Positions 1 to 8,500 of a DNA stretch of 11,787 nt are shown here, one piece after another (position 1 is the first letter of the stretch; each line of letters begins with the position of its first letter). Origin of the DNA: Hepatocystis sp. ex Piliocolobus tephrosceles (Eukaryota; Apicomplexa; Aconoidasida; Haemosporida; Plasmodiidae); assembly GCA_902459845.2 (NCBI GenBank), contig CABPSV020000642.1:1-11787 (forward strand), in the 5' to 3' direction. Under the pieces are notes generated by a model. That model searched no databases. It had not been told where the DNA came from and was given only the letters and a program-made list of their open reading frames with translations. The translations under genes and the position numbers were made by a program.

Positions 1-123
1 TATTTTTTTATTTTATTATTTTTTTATTTTATTATTTTTTTATTTTATTATTTTTTTATTTTATTATTTTTTTATTTTATTATTTTTTTATTTTATTATT
101 TTTTTATTTTATTATTTTTTTAT
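1..123. repeat. 16-bp T-rich tandem repeat at window edge
   Basis: About seven nearly perfect copies of a 16-bp unit with the pattern T7-A-T4-A-T2-A. The array begins at or before base 1, so its full length is not visible. It lies about 370 bp upstream of the first gene and is probably slippage-generated non-coding sequence. Confidence 0.9.
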
Positions 124-361
124 TAATCTTTTCTTTTTTTTTAAGTACAATTTACTTCCTAAAAAATATTTATTTTTATTTTTATTGTATAGAAAATTAA
201 CAATATAACCTTTATTAATTTTTTTTTTTTTATACAATTATTGTGAATATTTATTTGTTCAATTTTATTTTATATTTTTTAATATTACATTTTTTGTTAA
301 ATTTCATTATAATTTTATGTTAAAAGTGATAACTGCATGTTTTTTATGTTCAATTATTTAC

Positions 362-408
<47 letters not shown>

Positions 409-489
409 TAAACATTTTATTATTGCATTTTTTGTTAATTATTTTGTTTATTTCTTTTTGTTGCCTTTTAAAAAATAAATTGATCTAAA
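124..489. other. 5' flank of the Lys-rich gene
   Basis: No coding potential is visible. The stretch is T-rich and then changes at 366-410 to a run of about 27 A followed by (TA)9. This composite A(n)(TA)n architecture recurs in the window (2496-2540, 10780-10818). The start codon of the first gene follows about 80 bp later, so the tract probably lies in the proximal promoter or 5' UTR. I see no defined core promoter element, and in such a genome TATA-like strings are uninformative. Confidence 0.5.
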
Positions 490-1119
490 ATGGTTTGCAA
501 AAAAAGTAACATGCGATCAGTTGTAAAACATAAGAAAGTTGAACGTACAAACCTAAAAAGAGAGGATCAGCTTGTAAAAGGAAAAAAAGCAAAACTTGTG
601 AAACTAAATGGCCAAAAGAAAAATCAAAAAAAGGATGTAAAAAAGTAAGCATATTTTTAATATTTTTTTTTTTTTTTTTTAACTATCGACATTTAATAAT
701 ACCATATATATATATATATATATATATTAATATTAATATTAATATGAACATGTGCATACACTTAATATACGTACGTATGCATGTTTCCTTATTTGTATAA
801 ATGCATGTATTATATGTATGCAAGTCATAGCATAAATAAAAACTACTTATAAATATATGAATAATCTTTTCCTTGCGATTGTGTTTTTTTTTTTTTTTTG
901 TACTTTATATACTTCCTTGCTGGTGTTACATTTATGTATATGCCAATGTGTATATGTCAACGTGTATATGCCAATGTGTATGTGTCATTATGTATGTGCA
1001 TGTATATATCCTTACACACTATATAAATTTGTTTAATGTTTTTTTTTTGTTCTAAATAAAAATTGATTATATTCATATTCTATATAAACAACTGCATAAA
1101 TTTTATAGCATAATTTTTT

Positions 1120-1155
<36 letters not shown>

Positions 1156-1200
1156 ATAAGCATGTACGTATATACGTACGTACATGCATGCATGCATGCA

Positions 1201-1238
<38 letters not shown>

Positions 1239-2217
1239 TATCATAAATATTTATATCCCATTTTTTTATCTTACTTTTTTACCCCATTTATATTTATCCA
1301 CCTATTTTATCCTACTTTTTTATCCACCTATTTTATCCTACCTTTTTATCCAACTGTTTTATCCAACTGTTTTATCCAACTGTTTTACCCAACTGTTTTA
1401 TCCAACTGTTTTATCCAACTGTTTTACCCAACTGTTTTACCCAACTGTTTTACCCAACTTTTTTATCTCATTTTTTTATCCTACTCTTTTTTCCTTTATA
1501 TGCAGAATTGATATTAAAAAAAACAGATCCAAGATAACAATTCAAAAGAACGCAAAGGTTAAAGGAAAGAAAACACTCGCATTAAAATCAAATGGAGTAA
1601 AATCAAAAAGTAAATCGACAAAGGTAGAAAAAACAAAGGGTAAGCAGACAAAAACTGGAAAATCAAAAGATGTAAAAACAAAGGTTGGAAAACCAAAAGG
1701 TAGAAAACCAAAAGTTGAAAAGGGTAAGGTTTCAAAAGCACAAGTAAAAGGAGTAAAAGTAAAAAAAACAATTGAAAAAAGAGCAAAAGGAAAAATGACA
1801 AAAGGAAAAATGACAAAAGGAAAAATGACAAAAGGAAAAGTTACAAAAGGAAAAGTTACAAAAACAAAAGCGACAAAACCCCAAGTAACAAAACACAAAG
1901 TAACAAAACACAAAGTAACAAAACACAAAGCAACAAAAACAAATGCGACAAAAACAAATGCGACAAAAACAAATGTGACAAAAGTTAAAAAAGTTACAAA
2001 AGTTAATGAAAAAAGATTGGACGATGTAAAAACAAAGGACACAGAAAATACAATAACAACTCCTGAAAGTATTCAAGAAATTGCCACAGAACCTACGAAT
2101 ATGGATACGGATGCAAATACAAATGTAGATACAAATGTAGACACAAATGTAGATACAAATGAAGACACGAATATTAATACAGATACTAATACAGATACAA
2201 ATGAAGCAGAAAATTAA
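490..2217 (+). CDS. Lysine-rich repeat protein, two exons, unknown function
   Basis: The model joins exon 1 (490-644) to exon 2 (1506-2217), giving 867 nt and 288 residues. The donor is AAAA|GTAAGC and the acceptor is TATGCAG|AATT, and the split codon restores Lys52. Without splicing, translation would stop after 52 codons, at 646-648. Exon 1 begins MVCKKSNMRS with no signal peptide, and no membrane segment is present. Residues 1-145 are rich in Lys with scattered Ser, Thr and Val. Residues 146-210 are 13 pentapeptides of the type K-G-K-M-T, drifting to K-H-K-V-T and K-T-N-A-T. Residues from about 251 onward form an acidic Asp-Thr-Asn tail with V-D-T-N repeats. The strongly basic body with K-x-K-x-T spacing resembles the disordered tail of histone H1 or nucleolar Lys-rich proteins. 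This is a compositional likeness only, and I recognise no folded domain. A nuclear, nucleic-acid-binding role is inference. Confidence 0.8.
1160..1234. repeat. Alternating purine-pyrimidine tract with (TGCA)5 core
   Basis: About 75 bp alternate strictly between purine and pyrimidine. The tract runs from GTAC/GTAT steps through five tandem TGCA units (1185-1204) into (TA)n. It directly follows the 31-bp poly(A) run. Such sequence can adopt Z-DNA or cruciform structures. TGCATGCA is also the published recognition core of one Plasmodium ApiAP2 regulator family, but the site here is intronic, so a regulatory role is only a possibility. Confidence 0.8.
1349..1465 (+). repeat. 13-bp intronic minisatellite
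   Basis: Eight copies of CCAACTGTTTTAT/C recur at exactly 13-bp spacing (CAACTG at 1351, 1364, 1377, 1390, 1403, 1416, 1429 and 1442), plus a decayed ninth copy at 1455. A looser version of the same pyrimidine-rich pattern extends upstream to about 1258. The array ends about 40 bp before the 3' splice site. On the sense strand it lacks purine runs and could act as an extended pyrimidine tract. Confidence 0.9.
1786..1980 (+). repeat. 15-bp coding repeat (Lys-rich pentapeptides)
   Basis: Thirteen in-frame 15-bp units encode residues 146-210 of the Lys-rich protein. The first five read K-G-K-M/V-T, and later ones vary at positions 2-4 (K-H-K-V-T three-unit block, K-T-N-A/V-T three-unit block). 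Lys at position 1 and Thr at position 5 are kept in every unit. Local blocks of near-identical units indicate expansion by slippage or unequal exchange. Confidence 0.9.
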
Positions 2218-2491
2218 ACGTAAAAAAATAAGAAAAAAAAAAAAAAAAAATGGGGTAAAAAAGAGAAAGAATATAGCTTGTCACAATGAAAATTTTATTT
2301 ATAGTAAAACATATTAATATGTAGATGATTAAATAATGTATATATTAATTTATTATATTATCAATATATTTACACATATATAAAAATGGAAAGATACACT
2401 TAAATATATATTCCATAACAAAAACGTTAAATACATATAAAAGTGATTAATGTGTGTATGTGTGTTAACTCATAACTGTGTAGAAGTATAT

Positions 2492-2540
<49 letters not shown>
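2218..2540. other. 3' flank of the Lys-rich gene
   Basis: No open frame of coding character is present. The stretch contains a poly(A) run just after the stop codon and ends in a poly(A)-(TA)n composite at about 2496-2540. It presumably includes the 3' UTR. No polyadenylation signal can be singled out in sequence this AT-rich. Confidence 0.4.
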
Positions 2541-2541
<1 letters not shown>

Positions 2542-2553
2542 TTTCTCATTTTA

Positions 2554-2602
2554 ACACTTGAAATGGTGATGCAACTCATTAAGAAAATACCTTTTCAAGT
2601 GT
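2554..2602 (+). ncRNA. Possible structured RNA: 14-bp stem hairpin followed by T-run
   Basis: ACACTTGAAATGGT (2554-2567) and ACCTTTTCAAGTGT (2589-2602) are inverted complements over 14 positions with a single internal mismatch, separated by a 21-nt loop. The stem has a mixed base composition and sits isolated in otherwise simple AT sequence. T-runs that could serve as RNA polymerase III terminators begin about 17 bp downstream. It matches no snRNA, tRNA or snoRNA that I recognise: a GTGATG resembling a C box overlaps the left arm, but no CTGA D box accompanies it. The inverted repeat is certain, but calling it an RNA gene is speculative. Confidence 0.3.
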
Positions 2603-2605
2603 GGT

Positions 2606-2931
2606 ATTTCTATTTTATTTTTTTTTTTATTTTTTTTTTTAATTTTTAGAAAATTTTTATGTTTTTTTTTTTTAAAAGTTATTTATACCTTTTTAAAAAA
2701 ATTACATGTGTACTATATTGTGAATGTTTGTATATGAATACATTTTATATATTCAAAAACGTGCTAAATACATTTTTCCATTTTATTTCTTAAAAATAAA
2801 TACATACATAAGTACATATATATGTATATATATATTTTTTAATTTATTTATATTCATAGAAATTATACCAATGTTTACTTGCCGTGTAAATCATTTTGTA
2901 TTGTTTAAACTTTAGTAATTTCTCTTTTTAC

Positions 2932-2979
<48 letters not shown>

Positions 2980-3616
2980 TTTCACATTATTGTTTTGATA
3001 AATGTTTATTTAATTTAAGGTGCTTCATTTTCACGTTTTTATAAATTGTCATTACATCGTGTTGAATCACAAATTACGTTACGTTGAATGAAAGAAAAAA
3101 AAAAAAAAAATGAAATGCTGTGAGCAAGTAAAAAACTCTTAAACATTGATATTTTAAAAGTTAGCTGATGTGTCAACTGCACCATGACCTTTTATATATA
3201 AAAATTAAATTTGATGATGTAAGAAAGTCTTCATATACGAGAAACAAGATTTTTATACATGTATATTTACATAATTACATATGTATATACACTTTTTTTA
3301 ATTTTTCTATTATTTATACAATAATAAATTACAAAAAAAAAAAAAAAAAAAGAACGTAGGTAGGTAGCACCGATAACTACTAATTATACGAAATTGAGCT
3401 AATAATACCTATTTTTGTATATCTTTAAATGTAACATATATATATATACATTTTTATATCAAGGTTTTTTTTATATCTTTTAAAAACACTTGTAAAACCT
3501 ATTTGCCAATATTATTATTTTGTTTTTGACCTTTATCAAATATAAAGTATGAACAACATTATAAAATGCTCAGTATAAATAAAAGCAACTCTTACTAAAA
3601 ATGCATATGTGAGTGA

Positions 3617-3657
<41 letters not shown>

Positions 3658-3753
3658 CGTTTATTTATGTATATTTTTATACATGTATCAAAGCACAGTT
3701 CCAATATAGCTTTCTGAACACAGTATATTTTTTTTCTTTTGCTTTTACTTCTA
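2606..3753. other. Intergenic stretch, no confident gene
   Basis: The stretch consists mostly of poly(T), poly(A) and (TA)n runs. The segment 3000-3270 is less simple, with short direct repeats such as ACGTTACGTT near 3075. It also holds two short frames with donor-like GTAAAA/GTAAGA ends (ATG at 3110, GT at 3128; ATG at 3168, GT at 3219). These could be short 5' exons or just transcribed leader, and neither can be supported alone. A frame with an acceptor-like CAG at 3721-3723 joins in phase to the small ORF at 3754. Confidence 0.3.
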
Positions 3754-3942
3754 ATGACAAATTTAAATAAAATGCTTTTTTATGGGAAGTGCTCATATTA
3801 TGTTAATAAAACAATAAGAGATAATTTTCGATTTTTTAAAGCAAAAGAAAAAAAAAAAATAAAACACAAAAAATTTTATCAAAACAAATGTGTTAATGAA
3901 TGGCTAAGGTTTTTTAAAAAAATTGGCATATATTATATGTGA
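3754..3942 (+). CDS. Possible small basic protein, 62 residues, unknown
   Basis: The frame from ATG at 3754 to TGA at 3942 encodes 62 residues beginning MTNLNKMLFYGK. The second ATG (3772) is an equally plausible start. The segment has visibly higher GC (about 20% by hand count) than its flanks. Its residues are mixed, including Cys, Trp, Tyr, Arg and Lys, unlike the Ile/Tyr or Phe strings read from simple repeats. A Lys-rich stretch lies mid-protein (KAKEKKKIKHKK), with C-V-N-E-W-L-R-F-F-K-K near the end. Its small size and very basic character would suit a mitochondrial or apicoplast ribosomal or assembly protein, but I recognise no family and this is a guess. An in-phase upstream exon, or a non-coding interpretation, is possible. 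Confidence 0.4.
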   Translation: MTNLNKMLFYGKCSYYVNKTIRDNFRFFKAKEKKKIKHKKFYQNKCVNEWLRFFKKIGIYYM

Positions 3943-4355
3943 ACCAATATGTAATATTTTTTTTTTTCTATAGTTACATATCAATACTTTAGTATAAATA
4001 ATGTTTTAATAATATCCGTTCAATCTGTTTATATAACATATACATATATATACAGATGTTTATATACAAATGTTTATATATGTGCTCCTCACCAATTACC
4101 ATTAGGTATGTTAAATAAAAACCCAGCTTAGCTAAAGAGACATATTTTTCTTTTTTTACGTATTTAAAAAAAGGGAAAAAAAAAAAAAAAGAAAACCGAA
4201 AATAGCGTTAAATTGTTGGTACATGAGCAGAATATATACAAACCAAATACTTGAATTTATAATAAAAACAATAAATACGTTTTCATATATATATATATAT
4301 ATATACATATTTAAGCAAGCGCGTACATATATCATCATAGTAATAATAAATTTAT

Positions 4356-4399
<44 letters not shown>

Positions 4400-4466
4400 T
4401 TCGTACATACATAAAACATGAAATTATTTTTTCTCTACTCTTTAAATAATTCAAATTTATAATAGC

Positions 4467-4497
<31 letters not shown>

Positions 4498-5040
4498 TGG
4501 ATTTTTCTATATGCTGATTTGTAACTGAACAAAAAACAATATTTTTTTTTTTTTTTTTTTTTGATGAATTAATTTTAATCAAGTTGATTTTTTTTATTTT
4601 ATTGTTTTTATAATATTATTTTTTGTATTTAACAAATTTTTAATGCTTAACGAGTTTTTTATATTTAACGAATTTTTGGTACTTTAACAAATTTTTGCAT
4701 TTTTTTTTTTTTTTTTATAACTGTTAAAACTGATCATTTCATATAAATGAAAAAATAATAACATTTTATGTTGGATATTGATAACATTTTTATGACAAAA
4801 AGGGCTTTTTTATTTTGACATTGATTTCTATGTTTTTCTATGTATTCCTATTTATTTTAGCTTCATCATATTATGCTTGTTTTTTTTTTTTTTTTTAATT
4901 TTATTAACCTTATGTAATTTATTTTGATGCAAATATTATACAAAATATTAGAACAAAAAAAAAAATAAAATAAAATAAAAAAAAAAAAAAATAAATAAAA
5001 TTAATTAATTAATAATAACAATCAGCAATCGAATGAGAAT
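3943..5040. other. Intergenic stretch with simple repeats
   Basis: No coding evidence is visible. The region holds several (TA)n blocks (4286-4306, 4366-4396), poly(A) at 4472-4497, poly(T) at 4542-4562 and 4699-4716, and a degenerate ~18-bp repeat at 4627-4698. A slightly more GC-rich island at 4081-4140 contains no recognisable gene. Confidence 0.5.
4627..4698. repeat. Degenerate 18-bp tandem repeat
   Basis: Four imperfect copies of a unit containing TTTAAC(A/G)AATTTTT occur, with the TTAAC element at about 4629, 4647, 4665 and 4684. The spacing is 18, 18 and 19 bp. The copies have diverged more than the other arrays in this window. The repeat is non-coding. Confidence 0.65.
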
Positions 5041-5051
5041 CATTTAATATG

Positions 5052-5215
5052 CAAGTAAATGAATGAATGATTAAACAAATGAACAAATAAATGAACAAAA
5101 TAAATGAACAAATAAATGAACAAAATAAATGAACAAATAAATGAACAAATAAATGACCAAATAAATGATTAAACAAATGATTAAACAAATGATTAAACAA
5201 ATGAATTAACAAGTA
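5052..5215. repeat. 12/13-bp AAATGAACAAAT-type repeat block
   Basis: Interleaved units of about 12 or 13 bp, AAATGAACAAAT and AAATGATTAAAC, run for roughly 160 bp. The same units in neighbouring positions are identical, which indicates slippage. On the reverse strand the array reads as a His-Leu-Phe-Asn/Val repeat open frame, which I take as a by-product. The block lies just upstream of the Brf1 gene, in its presumed 5' leader or promoter. Confidence 0.8.
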
Positions 5216-5244
5216 AATCAATAAAAAAATAAAATAAAAAAAAC

Positions 5245-5251
5245 ATGTATC
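5245..5251 (+). other. Candidate first coding exon of the Brf1 gene
   Basis: The zinc-ribbon exon starts after an acceptor (TTTTTTATAG at 5517-5526) with the bases TG, so a phase-1 exon must precede it. ATG TAT C|GTATAG at 5245-5251 is one fit. It has an A-rich start context, gives a 275-bp intron, and yields a protein beginning M-Y-L-N-Q-I-V-C. Alternatives are ATG at 5371 with a donor at 5381, or a leader exon ending in A so that the intron splits the ATG itself (protein M-N-Q-I-V-C, close to the short N-termini of other Brf1 proteins). Sequence alone cannot decide. Confidence 0.25.
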
Positions 5252-5341
5252 GTATAGATCTTTATGTTTGACCTGTTTACATAATTGAATATACAATTTC
5301 TTTATGAATGAGTAAAAAAAAAAAAAAAAGCTATCAATCTC

Positions 5342-5377
<36 letters not shown>

Positions 5378-5526
5378 TATGTACATATGTATAATACTAG
5401 TACACATGTTCGTTTTAACATTATTCATCATGCCGTTTCATTTAGTTATTTTATTTTTTATTTTATTTCGAATTGCTTATCACATTTTTGATTACACTAC
5501 TAATTACTGATTTTAATTTTTTATAG

Positions 5527-8500
5527 TGAATCAAATCGTATGTAAAAACTGCTCGAGTTCAGATGTGGAAACAAATGAAGGACAAGGAGAAGTTATTTGT
5601 TTGAGATGTGGTTCTGTTTTAGAAGAAAATAAAGTTGTAGAGTCGTTGGAGTTTACTGAGAATTACAATGGGGCAATTTCAATGGTATAAACGAAAATGC
5701 TAAAAAAAAAATGAATAAACGAATAAATAAATAAGTAAATAACGTATATCACAGTAGGCCAAATCGGGCTTAACTAAATATATCAAATTAAAAAAGTATC
5801 GACATTTTATTTATTTATTATTATTATTATTTTTTCTCCTTTTTTTTTAACAACTGATATGCCAATATTTGTATTGCTGCACTTGTTCATGTCCACTTTT
5901 TTTTATTTTTTTTATTTTATTTATTTTATTTTATTTTTTTTATTTTTTTTATTTTATTTATTTTATTTTATTTTTTTTATTTTTTTTTTTTTTTTTATTT
6001 TTTTTTTTTTTATTTTACTTTTTAGATTGGACAATTTATCCCCTCAGTCGGAAACAAATCATACGTATTATCTTGGGGAATAAGAGAAAGTAGAGAAGTA
6101 TCGTTACATAAAGGATATATGAACATTCAGAAAATTGCTGACAATTTAAAATTATCAAATCAACATATAGAAGGAGCACAAAGAATATATTTAATGGCCT
6201 TACAAAGAAATTTTACCATGGGTAGGAATAATTATTGGGTTGCTGCATCATGTTTATATACTATATGTAGAAGAGAAAAATCACCGATCATGTTAATTGA
6301 TTTTAGTGATATATTGAGAACACCTGTTAAACCTTTAGGAAAAACATTTTTAAAATTATTGAGGTTATTACATATTAGTGTTCCAAATATTGATCCATCT
6401 TTATTTTTAGAAAGATTTGCTCATAAACTGAATTTAAAAAATGACGTATATAAAGTTACATATACAGGTATAAAACTAATTCAAGCTATGACAAGAGATT
6501 GGATATGTACAGGTAGGCGACCAACTGGTTTATGTGGTGCAGCACTTTTAATATCAACTAGAATACATGGAATTAAAATTAATTCAAAAACTATAGCTGA
6601 CATAGTCAGAATATCTAATCCAACTATTATTAAAAGACTATCAGAGTTTAAACATACAAATACAGCAAAAATAAAAGCCAATGAATTTGATAATATATCA
6701 ATTAATGATATTCCATCAAGTACTTTACCTCCTTGTGTTATTTCTGATAAAAAAAAACAATTCAAACTTAATTTAATGAAACAAAATAAATTATTGTCGT
6801 TATGTAATAATGAAGAACAACATATAAGTAGTACACAATCTTCAACTGTTAATGAAACAAACACATATACATTAGATGATTTCGATAATCAAGAAAAATC
6901 AACATCAGTGTGTGGCTACAGTGATGTTACTTTTACTTATGACATAGAACATCAACAAGAATTGTTAAATTCAACAAATCAAACTGATGATACACTTTCA
7001 ATATGTGAGTCGATCCTAACCAATGCAGCTTCGTCAGTTACTCTTGAATGTGAACCCATAAATAATATGAACACCACCACACTTCATAACAATGTAATAA
7101 AACAAAATCTAAAAAATGTAACAGATGTAACAGATGTAACAAATGTAACAGATGTAACAAATGCAACAGATGTAACAAATGTAACAAATGTAACAAATGT
7201 AACAAATGTAACAAATGTAACAAATGTAACAAATGTAAATGGACAGGAGAAAGTGGAAGAGAAGGGAAAAAATATAAATTCAGATCCAACAAAAAATTAT
7301 ATTCATTTAGATGAAATATGTAATGAAAATCCTGAATCTAGAGATATTGATATTTTGGCTTTAAAAATTATGAACACAATTAATATAAATAAAACAAAAC
7401 CAGAATTATTAAAAAATGAAAATTTGCATTTATTAAATCAATTGAAAAGTATCAATAAAAAAACTGATATAAAAACAACAAATGGAGAAAAACCAATGGA
7501 CACTATATCTGTTAAATCAACAATGTCTGTTTCAAGTAGTATTAGAACATCAGATGTTGAATCCAATATAACAAATGGATCTATTTTTTCAGAAAAAACA
7601 AATGAATTAAATAGTAGTAATAATAATAACAATAATAGACATGATGATATAACTACGTTTTTAAATAATTTATGTTCAAAAAGAGATGGAAAACTTGATA
7701 ACACTCTTGATAGTGATATAAATAATAAAAACATCATTCCTACTAATAACATCAATAAAAATATAAATAACATGAGTGAAAGTACAAATAATATAAATGG
7801 CAATACAAATAATATAAGTGGCAGTACAAATAATATAAGTGGCAATACAAATAATATAAGTGGAAGTACAAATAATATAAGTGGCAATACAAATAATATA
7901 AGTGGCAATACAAATAATATAAGTGGCAATACAAATAATATAAGTGGCAATACAAATAATATAAGTGGCAATACAAATAATATAAGTGGTAATATAAACG
8001 AAGTGGTGGACACTACTTATTGCAGTGCTTTAAACGAAACAGTACGTAGCGAGTTAAATAATATAATACAAAATGTAACAGAAATTAATTTGCCAACAAA
8101 TAATAAAGTAAATAGTGATAAATCTAATGAAATAACAAAATTCAACGATTCCAGTGATGATATTTTAACAAATTTAGATTACTTTTTCGAAAATAATTCT
8201 ACTTCTACTAATAAAAAAGATACTGATCCTATTGTTAATGATCAATCATATCCATCTGACCAGTCCTATGCTGAAAGTTTAAGTGATACATATGATAGTG
8301 AAATTGAAAGTATGATTTTATCAGAAAAAGAAAGAGAAATAAAAATGCTTATATGGGATGACATGATGAAAGGTCATATGCCAAGTATCTGTAAACAATA
8401 CAAAAAACGAAAAAAAAAAAATGCTAATAATGACGATATTAATAAAAAAAATAAAGTTACGAACAAAAAAAATAACTTAGATGATTTTAAAGATATACAA

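Larger units (their letters stand above)
645..1505 (+). other. Intron of the Lys-rich gene
   Basis: The intron is 861 bp, with GTAAGC at the donor and TATGCAG at the acceptor. From 5' to 3' it holds a poly(T) run near 661-680, several (TA)n and GTAT/CATG-type tracts, a 31-A run (1124-1154), an alternating purine-pyrimidine tract (1160-1234), and a G-poor, pyrimidine-rich stretch from about 1258 to the acceptor that contains a 13-bp minisatellite. The frame of exon 2 happens to stay open back to 1162. That is explained by pyrimidine-rich sequence lacking stop codons and not by coding: the translation is simple Tyr/Ile/Leu/Phe/Pro sequence unlike the exons. Confidence 0.75.

Noticed and set aside
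873..1055. 60-codon Cys/Tyr/Val-rich frame
   Set aside because: It lies within the intron of the Lys-rich gene and arises from poly(T) and GTAT/GTGTATATG repeats, with no conserved character.
1162..1505. Upstream part of the long open frame that continues into exon 2 of the Lys-rich gene
   Set aside because: It is intronic: the translation is Tyr/Ile/Leu/Phe simple sequence from (TA)n and a 13-bp pyrimidine repeat, and a clean in-phase GT...AG pair removes it and links two Lys-rich exons.
1542..2076. Reverse-strand open frames opposite the Lys-rich exon
   Set aside because: They are Phe/Val- or Cys-rich mirror translations of the 15-bp coding repeat with no independent coding character.
2563..2640. 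Short frame M-V-M-Q-L-I-K-K-I-P-F-Q inside the hairpin region
   Set aside because: It decays at once into Phe/Ile from poly(T) and stops. The inverted repeat explains the mixed composition at least as well, so it is not listed as a gene.
4156..4532. Overlapping frames on both strands rich in Ile-Tyr
   Set aside because: They are products of (TA)n and poly(A/T), which read as Ile-Tyr or Phe/Lys in every frame.
5009..5431. 140-codon reverse-strand frame with His-Leu-Phe-Asn/Val repeats
   Set aside because: It is generated by the non-coding 12/13-bp AAATGAACAAAT array plus poly(A) and (TA)n, and has no flanking unique coding sequence.
5859..6093. Two overlapping Phe/Leu-rich plus-strand frames before the main Brf1 exon
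   Set aside because: They translate the T-rich end of the intron in the wrong frames and run out of frame into the Brf1 exon.
7038..8013. Reverse-strand frames opposite the Brf1 repeats (His-Leu-Leu, Leu-Ile-Leu-Phe-Val-Leu-Pro strings)
   Set aside because: They are antisense shadows of the V-T-N and T-N-N-I-S-G-N repeats within a clearly coding plus-strand exon.
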